From: Siphonodentalium dalli
Taxonomy: Eukaryota > Mollusca > Scaphopoda > Gadilida > Siphonodentaliidae
Assembly (NCBI GenBank): GCA_032622095.1
Contig: CP136061.1
Span: 170,941,107 to 171,005,106 of the forward strand
DNA length: 64,000 bases
Reading direction: 5' to 3'
The notes beneath the pieces are model-generated. The model was not told where the DNA came from. It worked only from the letters and a program-made list of their open reading frames with translations, and ran no database searches. Every line of letters starts with the position of its first letter. The stretch's first letter is position 1. Of this stretch, positions 18,001 to 34,200 are shown one piece after another. The position numbers and the translations under genes were made by a program.

Positions 18001-19605
18001 ACATATATATGTATCCCCACCACATACATATATAGGTATCCCCACCACATACATATATAGGTATCCCCACCGCATACATATATAGGTATCCCCACCACAT
18101 ACATCTATATGTATCCCCACCACACACATCTATAGGTATCCCCATTACACACATATATAGGTATCCCCACCACACACATATATAGGTATCCCCACCACAT
18201 ACATATATAGGTATCACCACCACACACATATATAGGTATCTCCACCACAAACATCTATAGGTATCCCCACCACACACATATATAGGTATCCCCACCACAC
18301 ACATCTATAGGTATCCCACCGCACACATATATAGTTATCACCACCACATACATATATAGGTATCGCCGCCACATACATATATAGGTATTCCCGCCACACA
18401 AATCTATATGTATCCCCACCGCACACATATATAGGTATCACCACCACATACATATATAGGTATCCCCACCACATACATATATAGGTATCCCCACCACAGA
18501 CATATATAGGTATCACCACCACACACATATATAGGTATCCCCGCCACATACATATATAGGTATCCCCGCCACACACATATATAGGTATCCCAGCCACACA
18601 TATATATATAGGTATCCCCAACCACACACATCTATATGTATCCCCACCACACACATCTATATGTATCCCCACCACACACATCTATAGGTATCCCCAACAC
18701 ACACATCTATAGGTATCCCCCCACATAAATATATAGGTATCCCCACCACATACATATATAGGTCTCCCCACCACATACATCTATAGGTATCCCCACCACA
18801 CACATCTATAGGTATCCCCACCACACACATCTATAGGTATCACCACCACATACATATATAGGTATCCCCGCCACACACATATATAGGTATCCCCGCCACA
18901 TACATATATGGGTATCCCCACCACACACATCTATAGGTATCCCCACCACATACATATATAGGTATCACCACCACATACATATATAGGTATCCCCACCACA
19001 CACATATATAAGTATCCCCACCATATACATATATAGGTATCAGCACCACACACATATATAGGTCTCCCCACCACATACATATATAGGTATCCCCACCACA
19101 CACATCTATAGGTATCCCCACCACATACATCTATAGTTATTCCCACCACACAGATCTATAGGTATCCCCACCACATACATCTATAGGTATCACCACCACA
19201 CACACATATAGGTATCCCCCCACGTACATATAGGTATCCCACCACACACATCTATAGGAATCACCAACACATACATATATAGGTATCCCCAACACGTACA
19301 TATATAGGTATCCCACCACACACATATAGGTATCCCCACTACATACATATATAGGTATCCCCACCACAAACATCTATAGGTATCCCCACCACATACATAT
19401 ATAGGTATCCCCATCACATACATATATAGGTATCCCCACCACATACAAATATAGGTATCCCCACCACATACATGTATAAGTATTCCCGCCACACACATAT
19501 ATAGGTATCCCCGCCAACTACATATATAGGTATCCCCGCCACATACATATATAGGAATTCCCGCCATATACATATATAGGTATTCCCGCCAAACACATAT
19601 GTAGG
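12069..19605. repeat. Higher-order repeat, copy 2 (about 7.5 kb)
   Basis: This block repeats the unit order of about 2,635-12,068, minus the extra 1,692 bp and three further 25-bp units. The best-preserved part is about 16,160-19,600, which follows 8,494-11,935 at an offset of 7,666 bp, changing to 7,669 bp after small insertions near 18,230-18,620. Rare markers such as the unit with ATACATATAGATGTATC near 10,010 and 17,677 occur in both. The match stops near 19,605, where copy 2 continues with GGTCTC and copy 1 with GGTATC followed by different units. Confidence 0.8.
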
Positions 19606-21700
19606 TCTCCCCACCACATACATATATAGGTATCCCCACCACACACATATATAGGTATCCCCACCACACACCTATATATGTATCCCCGCCACACACATAT
19701 ATAGGTATCCCCACCCACACCTATATATGTATCCCCGCCACACACATCTATTGGTATCCCCACCACATACATCTATAGGTATCTCCACCACACCCATATA
19801 TAGGTATTCCTACGACATACATATATAGGTATCACCACCACACACACATATAGGTATCCCCCACACACATATATAGGTATCCCCACCACACACATATATA
19901 GGTATCAACGCCACATACATATATAGGTATCCCCGCCACACACATATATAGGTCTCCCCACCCCACACATCTATAGGTATCCCCACCACATACATCTATA
20001 GGTATCCCCACCACATACATATATAGGTATCACCACCACACACATATATAGGTATCCCCACCACACACATATATAGGTATCCCCACCACACACATATATA
20101 GGTATCACCGCCACATACATATATAGGTATCCCCGCCACACACATATATAGGTCTCCCCACCAAACACATCTATAGGTATCCCAACCACATACATCTATA
20201 GGTTTCCACACCACATACATATATAGGTATCCTCACCACAAACATATATAGGTATCCCCACCACATACATATATAGGTATCCCAGCCACACACATATATA
20301 TGTCTCCCCACCACACACATATATAGGTATCCCCGCCACACACATATAAAGTTATCCTCACCACACACATATATAGGTATCCCCGCCACATACATCTATA
20401 GGTATCCCCACCACATACATATATAGGTATCCCCACCACATACATATATAGGTATCACCGCCACATACATCTAAAGGTATCCACACCACACACATATATA
20501 GGTATCCCCACCACACACATATATAGGTATCACCACCACATACATACATAGGTATCCCCACCACATACATATATATGTATCCCCACCACATACATCTATA
20601 GGTATCCCCACCACACACATCTATAGGTATCCCCACCACATACATCTATAGGTATCACCACCACACACACATATAGGTACCCCCCACGTACATATAGGTA
20701 TCCCACCACACACATATAGGTATCCCCACCACACACATATATAGGTATCACCAACACACACATATATAGGTATCCCCAACACATACATATATAGGTATCC
20801 CCACCACATAAATATATAGGTATCCCCACCACAAACATCTATAGGTATCCCCACCACATACATATATAGGTATCCCCACCACATACATATATAGGTATCC
20901 CCACCACATACAAATATAGGTATCCCCACCACATACATGTATAATTATTCCCGCCACACACATATATAGGTATCCCCGACCATACATATATAGGTATCCG
21001 CGCCACATACATATATAGGAATTCCCGCCATATACATATATAGGTATTCCCGCCAAACACATATATAGGTCTCCCCACCACACACATCTATAGGTATCCC
21101 CACCACACACATATATAGGTATCCCCACCACACACATCTATAGGTATTCCCACCACACACATATATAGGTATCCCCACCACATACAGATATAGGTATCCC
21201 CATAACATACATATATAGGTATCCCCACCACATACATATATCGGTAGCCCCACCACACACATATATAGGTATCACCACCACATACATATATAGGTATCCC
21301 CGCCACATACATATATAGGTATCCCCGCCACACACATATATAGGTATCCCCACCACATACATATATAGGTATCCCCACCACACACATATATAGGTATCCC
21401 CACCACACACATATATATGTATCCCCGCCACACACATATATAGGTATCCCCACCCACACATCTATAGGTATCCTCTCCACACACATCTATAGGTATCCCC
21501 ACCACATACATCTATAGGTATCCCCACCACACCCATATATAGGTATTCCCACCACATACATATATAGGTATCACCACCACACACACATATAGGTATCCCC
21601 CACATACATATATAGGTATCCCCACCACACACATATATAGGTATCACCGCCACATACATATATAGGTATCCCCGCCACACACATATATAGGTCTCCCCAC
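19606..21700. repeat. Partial third copy of the first HOR family
   Basis: About 19,810-21,650 repeats the unit order of about 3,604-5,450 at an offset of 16,205-16,206 bp. Its first part also matches 16,222-16,800 at an offset of 3,588 bp. It holds the same short-unit cluster (shortened CACATATAGG units near 20,680-20,720) and the same CCTCTCC marker unit (near 21,470). The 200 bp before 19,810 are satellite units with several CCTATATATG variants that I could not place in one donor block. Confidence 0.7.
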
Positions 21701-24700
21701 CACACACATCTATAGGTATCCCCACCTCATGCATCTATAGGTATCACCACCCCATACCTATATAGGTATCACCACCACACACATATATAGGTATCCCCAC
21801 CACACACATATATAGGTATCCCCACCACACACATATATAGGTATCACCGCCATATACATATATAGGTATCCCCGCCACACACATATATAGGTCTCCCCAC
21901 CACACACATCTATAGGTATCCCAACCACATACATCTATAGGTTTCCACACCACATACATATATAGGTATCCTCAACACAAACATATATAGGTATCCCCAC
22001 CACATACATATATAGGTCTCCCCACCACATACATATATAGGTATCCCCGCCACACACATATATAGGTATCCCCACCACATACATATATAGGTCTCCCCAC
22101 CACATACATCTATAGGTATCCCCACCACATACATATATACGTATCACCACCACATACATATGTAGGTATCCCCGCCACACACATATATAGGTATCCCCGC
22201 CACATACATATATAGGTATCCCCACCACACACATCTATAGGTATCACCAACACATACATATATAGGTATCCCCAACACATACCTATATAGGTATCCCCAC
22301 CACATAAATATATAGGTATCCCCACCACATACATATATAGGTATCCCCACCACAAACATCTATAGGTATCCCCACCACATACATATATAGGTATTCCCAC
22401 CACATACATATATAGGTATTCCCACCACATACAAATATAGGTATCCCCATCACATACATGTATAAGTATTCCCGCCACACACATATATGGGTATCCCCGC
22501 CACATACATATATAGGTATCCCCGCCACATACATATATAGGAATTCCCGCCACATACATATATAGGTATTCCCGCCAAACAGATATATAGGTCTCCCCAC
22601 CAGACACATCTATAGGTATCCCCACCACACACATATATAGGTATCCCCACAACACACATCTATAGGTATCCCCACCACACACATATATAGGTATCCCCAC
22701 CACATACAGATATAGGTATCCCCATAACATACATATATAGGTATCCCCACCACATACATATATAGGTAGCCCCACCACGCACATATATAGGTATCACCAC
22801 CACATACATATATAGGTATCCCCGCCACATATATATATAGGTATCCCCGCCACACACATATATAGGTCTCCCCGCCACATACATACATAGGTATCCCCAC
22901 CACACTCATATATAGGTATCCCCACCACACACATATGTATGTTTTCCCGCCACGCACATATATATGTATCCCCACCCACACATCTATAGGTATCCTCACC
23001 ACACACATATATATGTATCCCCACCACTTACATATATAGGTATCCCCACCACACACATATATAGGTATCCCCACCACATACATATATAGGTATCCCCACC
23101 ACACACATATATAGGTATCCCCACCACATACATATATAGGTATCACCACCACACACATATATAGGTATCCCCCCACATACATATATAGGTATCCCCACCA
23201 CACACATATATAGGTATCACCGCCACATACATATATAGGTATCCCCGCCACACACATATATAGGTCTCCCCACCACACACATCTATAGGCATCCCCACCA
23301 CATACATCTATAGGTATCCCCACCACATACATATATAGGTATCACCACCGCACTCATATATAGGTATCCCCACCACATACATATATAGGTATCCCCACCA
23401 CACACATATATAGGTATTACCGCCACATACATATATAGGTATCCCCGCCACACACATATATAGGTCTCCCCACCACACTCATCTATAGGTATCCCCACCA
23501 CATACATCTATAGGTATCCCCACCACATACATATATAGGTATCCTCACCACACACATATATAGGTATCCCCACCACATACATATATAGGTCTCCCCACCA
23601 CATACATATATAGGTATCCCCGCCACATACATTTATAGGTATCCCCACCACATACATATATAGGTATCCCCGCCACACACATATATAGGTCTCCCCACCA
23701 CACACATCTATAGGTATCCCCACCACATACATCTATAGGTATCCCCACCACATACATATATAGGTATCACCACCACACACATATATAGGTATCCCCACCA
23801 CACACATATATAGGTATCCCCACCACACACATATATAGGTATCACCGCCACATACATATATAGGTATCCCCGCCACACACATATATAGGTCTCCCCACCA
23901 CACACATCTATAGGTATCCCAACCACATACATCTATAGGTTTCCACACCACATACATATATAGGTATCCTCACCACAAACATATATAGGTATTCCCACCA
24001 CATACATATATAGGTCTCCCCACCACATACATATATAGGTATCCCCGCCACATACATATATAGGTATCCCCACCACATACATATATAGGTATCCTCGACA
24101 CACACATATATATGTCTCCCCACCACACACATATATAGGTATCCCCGCCACACACATATATAGTTATCCTCACCACACACATATATAGGTATCCCCGCCG
24201 CATACATCTATAGGTATCCTCACCACATACATATATAGGTATCCCCACCACATACATATATAGGTATCACCGCCACATACATCTAAAGGTATCCCCACCA
24301 CACACATATATAGGTATCCCCACCACACACATATATAGGTATCCCCGCCACACACATATATAGTTATCCTCACCACACACATATATAGGTATCCCCGCCG
24401 CATACATCTATAGGTATCCTCACCACATACATATATAGGTATCCCCACCACATACATATATATGTATCCCCACCACACACATATATAGGTATTCCCACCA
24501 CACACATCTATAGGTATCCCTACCACACACATATATAGGTATCCCCACCACACACATCTATATGTATCCCCACCACACACATATATAGGTATCCCGACCA
24601 CATACATATATAGGTATCCCGACCACAAACATATATAGTTATCCTCACCACAGACATATATAGGTATCCCCACCACATACATATATAGGTCTCCCCACCA

Positions 24701-26130
24701 TATACATATATAGGTATCCCCGCCACATACATGTTGAGGTATCCCCGCCACACACATATATAGGTATCCCCACACATACATATATAGGTATCCCCACCAC
24801 ACACATATATAGGTATCCCCACCACATACATTTATAGGTATCCCCACCACACACATCTATATGTATCCCCACTACATACATATATAGGTATCCCCACCAC
24901 ATACATATATAGATATCCCCACCACACACATATATAGGTATCCCCACCACATACATATATAGGTATCCCCACCACATACATAAATAGGTATTCCCACCAC
25001 ATACATATATAGGTATCCCCACCACATACATCTATAGGTATCCGCACCACATACATATATATGTATCCCCACCACATACATATATAGGTATCCCCACCAC
25101 ATACTTATATAGGTATCCCCACCCCACACATCTTTAGGTATCCCCACCACATACATATATAAGTATCCTCACCACACACATATATAGGTATCACCACCAC
25201 AAACATATATAGGTATCCCCGCCACACACACATATATAGGTATCCCCGCCACATACATATATAGGTATCCCCACCACACACATCTATAGGTATCCCCACC
25301 ACATACATATATAGGTATCACCATCACATACATATATATGTATCCCCACCACACACATATATAGGTATCCCCACCACATACATATATAGGTATCCCCGCA
25401 ACACACATATATAGGTATCCCCACCACATACATATATAGGTCTTCCCACCACATACATCTTTAGTTTTTCCCACCACACACATCTATAGGTATCCCCACC
25501 ACACACATATATAGGTATCACCACCACATACATCTATAGGTATCACCACCACATACATATATATATATGTATCCCCAACACATACATATATAGGTATTCC
25601 CACCACATACGTATATAGCTATCCCCTCTACATACATATATAGGTATCCCCACCACATACATATATAGGTATCCCCACCACATACATATATAGGTATCCC
25701 CACCAGAAACATATATAGGTATCCCCACCACACACATCTATATTTATCCCCACCACATACATATATAGGTATCACCACCACATACATATATATAGGTATC
25801 CCCACCATACACATATATAGGTATCCCCGCCACATACATATATAGGTATCACCACCACACACATATATAGTTCTCCCCACCACATACATCTATAGGTATC
25901 CACACCACACGCATCTATAGGTATCCCCACCACACGCATCTATAGGTATCCCCACCACACACATCTATAGGTATCCCCACCACACACATATAAAGGTATC
26001 CCCACCATACACATCTATATGTATCCCCGCCACACACATCTATAGGTATCCCCACCACATACATATATAGGTATCCCCACCACACCCATATATAGGTATC
26101 CCCACCACATACATATATAGGTATCACCAC

Positions 26131-26201
26131 CACACACATATAGGTATCCCCGCAACATACATATAGGTATTCCCACCAAACACATATAGGTATCCCCACC
26201 G
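26131..26201. repeat. Landmark cluster of 23-bp short units
   Basis: Three consecutive units lack one TA, reading ACATATAGG rather than ACATATATAGG, and so are about 23 bp long. They carry unusual ends: CCCCGCAAC, then ATTCCCACCAAA, then CCCCACCGC. The same three-unit block, with minor changes, starts at 28,176, 30,668, 34,941, 39,691, 41,411, 44,160, 46,158, 50,248, 54,285 and 57,532. Because it is rare and distinctive it serves as a phase marker for the higher-order repeats in the right two thirds of the array. Confidence 0.85.
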
Positions 26202-28175
26202 CACACATCTATAGGTATCACAACCACATACATATATAGGTATCCCCAACACATACATATATAGGTATCCCCACCACATACATATATAGGTCTCCCCACC
26301 ACACACATATATAGGTATCCTCGCCACACACATATATAGGTATCCTCACCACACACATATAAAGGTATCCCCGCCACATACATCTATAGGTATCCCCACC
26401 ACATACATATATAGGTATCCCCACCACATACATATATAGGTATCACCACCACATACATCTATATGTATCACCACCACACACAAATATAGGTATCCCCACC
26501 ACACACATATATAGCTATCCCCACCACATACATATATAGGTCTCCCCACCACATACATCTATAGGTATCCCCACCACATACATATATAGGTATCACCACC
26601 ACATACATATGTAGGTATCCCCGCCACACACATATATAGGTATCCCCGCCACATACATATATAGGTATCCCCACCGCACATATCTATAGGTATCACCAAC
26701 ACATACATATATAGGTATCCCCAACACATACATATATAGGTATCCCCACCACATAAATATATAGGTATCCCCACCACATACATATATAGGTATCCCCACC
26801 ACAAACATCTATAGGTATCCCCACCACATACATATATAGGTATCCCCACCACATATATATATAGGTATTCCCACCACATACAAATATAGGTATCCCCACC
26901 ACATACATGTATAAGTATTCCCGCCACACACATATATGGGTATCCCCGCCACATACATATATAGGTATCCCCGCTACATACATATATAGGAATTCCCGCC
27001 ACATACATATATAGGTATTCCCGCCAAACAGATATATAGGTCTCCCCACCACACACATCTATAGGTATCCCCACCACACACATATATAGGTATCCCCACC
27101 ACATACATATATAGGTCTCCCCACCACATACATATATAGATATCCCCGCCACATACATGTTGAGGTATCCCCGCCACACACATATATAGGTATCCCCACA
27201 CATACATATATAGGTATCCCCACCACACACATATATAGGTATCCCCACCACACACATCTATAGGTATCCCCACCACACACATCTATAGGTATCCCCACCA
27301 CATACATATATAGGTATCCCCACCACATACATATATAGATATCCCCACCACACACATATATAGGTATCCCCACCACATACATATATAGGTATCCCCACCA
27401 CATACATAAATAGTTATTCCCACCACATACATATATAGGTATCCCCACCACATACATATATAGGTATCCCCACCACATACATATATAGGTATCCCCACCA
27501 CATACATATATAGGTATCCCCACCACACACATCTTTAGGTATCCCCACCACATACATATATAAGTATCCTCACCACACACATATATAGGTATCACCACCA
27601 CATACATATATATGTATCCCCAACACATACATATATAGGTATTCCCACCACATACATATATAGCTATCCCCTCTACATACATATATAGGTATCCCCACCA
27701 CATACATATTTAGGTATCCCCACCACATACATATATAGGTATCCCCACCAGAAACATATATAGGTATCCCCACCACACACATCTATATTTATCCCCACCA
27801 CATACATATATAGGTATCACCACCACATACATATATATAGGTATCCCCACCATACACATATATAGGTATCCCCGCCACATACATATATAGGTATCACCAC
27901 CACACACATATATAGTTCTCCCCACCACATACATCTATAGGTATCCCCACCACACGCATCTATAGGTATCCCCACCACACACATCTATATGTATCCCCAC
28001 CACACACATCTATAGGTATCCCCACCACACACATATAAAGGTATCCCCACCATACACATCTATATGTATCCCCGCCACACACATCTATAGGTATCCCCAC
28101 CACATACATATATAGGTATCCCCACCACACCCATATATAGGTATCCCCACCACATACATATATAGGTATCACCAC

Positions 28176-28267
28176 CACACACATATAGGTATCCCCGCAA
28201 CATACATATAGGTATTCCCACCACACACATATAGGTATCCCCGCAACATACATATAGGTATTCCCAC
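28176..28267. repeat. 46-bp local duplication of two short units
   Basis: The first two short units of the landmark cluster are present twice in a row here, at 28,176-28,221 and 28,222-28,267. All other copies of the landmark have them once. The step is 46 bp, two 23-bp units, as expected for slippage or exchange in register with the short units. Confidence 0.85.
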
Positions 28268-31200
28268 CAAACACATATAGGTATCCCCACCGCACACATC
28301 TATAGGTATCACAACCACATACATATATAGGTATCCCCAACACATACATATATAGGTATCCCCACCACATACATATATAGGTCTCCCCACCACACACATA
28401 TATAGGTATCCTCGCCACACACATATATATGTATCCTCACCACACACATATATAGGTATCCCCGCCACATACATCTATAGGTATCCCCACCACATACATA
28501 TATAGATATCCCCACCACACACATATATATGTATCCCCACCACATACATATATAGGTATCCCCACCACATACATCTATAGGTATTCCCACCACATACATC
28601 TATAGGTATCCCCACCACACACATCTATAGGTATCCGCACTTCATACATATATATGTATCCCCACCACATACATATATAGGTATCCCCACCACATACATA
28701 TATAGGTATCCCCACCACATACATATATAGGTATCCTCGACACACACATATATATGTCTCCCCACCACACACATATATAGGTATCCCCGCCACACACATA
28801 TATAGTTATCCTCACCACACACATATATAGGTATCCCCGCCGCATACATCTATAGGTATCCCCACCACATACATATATAGGTATCCCCACCACACACATA
28901 TATAGGTATCACCACCACACACATATATAGGTATCCCCACCACATACATATATATGTATCCCCACCACACACATATATAGGTATTCCCACCACACACATC
29001 TATAGGTATCCCCAACACACACATATATAGGTATCCCCACCACACACATCTATATGTATCCCCACCACACACATATATAGGTATCCCGACCACATACATA
29101 TATAGGTATCCCCACCACAAACATATATAGTTATCCCCACCACACACATATCTAGGTATCACCAGAAACATATATAGGTATCGCCACCACACACATCTAT
29201 ATTTATCCCCACCACATACATATATAGGTATCACCACCACATACATATATATAGGTATCCCCACCAAACACATATATAGGTCTCCCCACCACACACATCT
29301 ATAGGTATCCCAACCACATACATCTATAGGTATCCCCACCACATACATATATAGGTATCCCCACCACATACATATATAGGTATTCCCACCACATACAAAT
29401 ATAGGTATCCCCACCACATACATATATAGATATCCCCACCACACACATATATATGTATCCCCACCACATACATATATAGGTATCCCCACCACATACATAA
29501 ATAGGTATTCCCACCACATACATATATAGATATCCCCACCACATACATCTATAGGTATCCCCACCACACACATCTATAGGTATCCGCACCACATACATAT
29601 ATATGTATCCCCACCACATACATATATATGTATCCCCACCACATACATATATAGGTATCCCCACCACACACATCTTTAGGTATCCCCACCACATACATAT
29701 ATAAGTATCCTCACCACACACATATATAGGTATCACCACCACAAACATATATAGGTATCCCCGCCACACACACATATATAGGTATCCCCGCCACATACAT
29801 ATATAGGTATCCCCACCACACACATCTATAAGTATCCCCATCACATACATATATAGGTATGACCACCACATACATATATAGGTATCCCCACCACACACAT
29901 ATATAGGTATCCCCACCGCATACATATATAGGTATCCCCGCAACACACATATATAGGTATCCCCACCACATACATATATAGGTCTCCCCACCACATACAT
30001 CTATAGATATCCCCACCACACACATCTATAGGTATCCCACCACACACATATATAGGTATCACCACCACATACATCTATAGGTATCACCACCACATACATA
30101 TATATGTATCCCCAACACATACATATATAGGTATTCCCACCACATATATATATAGCTATCCCCTCCACATACATATATAGGTATCCCCACCACATACATA
30201 TATAGGTATCCCCACCACATACATATATAGGTATCCCCACCAGAAACATATATAGGTATCCCCACCACATACATCTATATTTATCCCCACCACATACATA
30301 TATAGGTATCACCACCACATACATATATATAGGTATCCCCACCAAACACATATATAGGTATCCCCGCCACATACATATATAGGTATCACCACCACACACA
30401 TATATAGTTCTCCCCACCACATACATCTATAGGTATCCCCACCACACGCATCTATAGGTATCCCCACCACACGCATCTATAGGTATCCCCACCACACACA
30501 TCTATAGGTATCCCCACCACACACATATAAAGGTATCCCCACCATACACATCTATATGTATCCCCGCCACACACATCTATAGGTATCCCCACCACATACA
30601 TATATAGGTATCCCCACCACACCCATATATAGGTATCCCCACCACATACATATATAGGTATCACCACCACACACATATAGGTATCCCCGCAACATACATA
30701 TAGGTATTCCCACCAAACACATATAGGTATCCCCACCGCACACATCTATAGGTATCACAACCACATACATATATAGGTATCCCCAACACATACATATATA
30801 GGTATCCCCACCACATACATATACAGGTCTCCCCACCACACACATATATAGGTATCCTCGCCACACACATATATAGGTATCCTCACCACACACATATATA
30901 GGTATCCCCGCCACATACATATATAGGTATCCCCACCACATACATATATAGGTATCCCCACCACATACATATATAGGTATCACCACCACATACATCTATA
31001 TGTATCACCACCACACACATATATAGGTATCCCCACCACACACATATATAGGTATCCCCACCACATACATATATAGGTCTCCCCACCACATACATCTATA
31101 GGTATCCCCACCACATACATATATACGTATCACCACAACATACATATGTAGGTATCCCCGCCACACACATATATAGGTATCCCCGCCACATACATATATA

Positions 31201-34200
31201 GGTATCCCCACCACACACATCTATAGGTATCACCAACACATACATATATAGGTATCCCCAACACATACATATATAGGTATCCCCACCACATAAATATATA
31301 GGTATCCCCACCACATACATGTATAAGTATTCCCGCCACACACATATATGGGTATCCCCGCCACATACATATATAGGTATCCCCGCCACATACATATATA
31401 GGAATTCCCGCCACATACATATATAGGTATTCCCGCCAAACAGATATATAGGTCTCCCCACCACACACATATATAGGTATCCCCACCACACACATATATA
31501 GGTGTCCCCACAACACACATCTATAGGTATCCCCACCACACACATATATAGGTATCCCCACCATATACAGATATAGGTATCCCCATAACATACATATATA
31601 GGTATCCCCACCACATACATATATAGGTAGTCCCACCACACACATATATAGGTATCACCACCACATACATATACAGGTAACCTCGCCACATATATATATA
31701 GGTATCCCCGCCACACACATATATAGGTCTCCCCGCCACATACATATATAGGTATCCCCACCACATACATATATAGGTATCCCCACCACACACATATGTA
31801 TGTATCCCCGCCACGCACATATATATGTATCCCCACCCAGACATCTATAGGTATCCTCACCACACACATCTATAGGTATCCCCACCACTTACATATATAG
31901 GTATCCCCACCACACACATATATAGGTATCCCCACCACATACATATATAGGTATCCCCACCACACACATATATAGGTATCCCCACCACATACATATATAG
32001 GTATCACCACCACACACATATATAGGTATCCCCCCACATACATATATAGGTATCCCCACCACACACATATATAGGTATCACCGCCACATACATATATAGG
32101 TATCCCCGCCACACACATAAATAGGTCTCCCCACCACACACATCTATAGGTGTCCCCACCACATACATCTATAGGTATCCCCACCACATACAGATATAGG
32201 TATCACCACCGCACTCATATATAGGTATCCCCACCACATACATATATAGGTATCCCAACCACACACATATATAGGTATTACCGCCACATACATATATAGG
32301 TATCCCCGCCACACACATATATAGGTCTCCCCACCACACACATCTATAGGTATCCCCACCACATACATCTATAGGTATCCCCACCACATACATATATAGG
32401 TATCCTCACCACACACATATATAGGTATCCCCACCACATACATATATAGGTCTCCCCACCACATACATATATAGGTATCCCCGCCACATACATATATAGG
32501 TATCCCCACCACATACATATATAGGTATCCCCGCCACACACATATATAGGTCTCCCCACCACACACATCTATAGGTATCCCCACCACATACATCAATAGG
32601 TATCCCCACCACATACATATATAGGTATCACCACCACACACATATATACGTATCCCCACCACATACATATATAGGTATCCCCACCACACACATATATAGG
32701 TATCACCGCCACATACATATATAGGTATCCCCGCCACACACATATATAGGTCTCCCCACCACACACATCTATAGGTATCCCAACCACATACATCTATAGG
32801 TTTCCACACCACATACATATATAGGTATCCTCACCACAAACATATATAGGTATTCCCACCACATACATATATAGGTCTCCCCACCACATACATATATAGG
32901 TATCCCCGCCACATACATATATAGGTATCCCCACCACATACATATATAGGTATCCTCGACACACACATATATATGTCTCCCCACCACACACATATATAGG
33001 TATCCCCGCCACACACATATATAGTTATCCTCACCACACACATATATAGGTATCCCCGCCACATACATCTATAGGTATCCCCACCACATACATATATAGG
33101 TATCCCCACCACATACATATATAGGTATCACCGCCACATACAACTAAAGGTATCCCCACCACACACATATATAGGTATCCCCACCACACACATATATAGG
33201 TATCACCACCACACACATATATAGGTATCCCCACCACATACATATATATGTATCCCCACCACACACATATATAGGTATTCCCACCACACACATATATAGG
33301 TATCCCCACCACACACATATATAGGTATCCCCACCACACACATCTATATGTATCCCCACCACACACATATATAGGTATCCCCACCTCATACATATATAGG
33401 TATCCCCACCACATACATATATAGATATCCCCACCACACACATATATAGGTATCCCCACCACATACATATATAATTATCCTCACCACACACATATATAGG
33501 TATCACCACCACAAACATATATAGGTATCCCCGCCACACACACATATATAGGTATCCCCACACATACATATATAGGTATCCCCACCACACACATATATAG
33601 GTATCCCAACCACACACATCTATAGGTATCCCCACACATACATATATAGGTATCCCACACATACATATATAGGTATCCCCACCACATACATATATAGATA
33701 TCCCCACCACACACATATATAGGTATCCCCACCACATACATATATAGGTATCCCCACCACATACATAAATAGGTATTCCCACCACATACATATATAGGTA
33801 TCCCCACCACATACATCTATAGGTATCCCCACCACACACATCTATAGGTATCCGCACCACATACATAAATATGTATCCCCACCACATACATATATAGGTA
33901 TCCCCACCACATACTTATATAGGTATGCCCACCCCACACATCTTTAGGTATCCCCACCACATACATATATAATTATCCTCACCACACACATATATAGGTA
34001 TCACCACCACAAACATATATAGGTATCCCCGACACACACACATATATAGGTATCCCCGCAACATACATATATAGGTATCCCCACCACACACATCTATAGG
34101 TATCCCCACCACATACATATATAGGTATCACCACCACATACATATATATGTATCCCCACCACACACATATATAGGTATCCCCACCACATACATATCTAGG

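Noticed and set aside
31096-31869. Longest minus-strand open frame (257 codons) and hundreds like it, as candidate Cys/Tyr/Trp-rich repeat proteins
   Set aside because: All three minus-strand frames are equally open because the repeat is 25 bp and stop-poor. The frames overlap one another, start and end at random unit variants, and have no signal of coding constraint or flanking gene structure.
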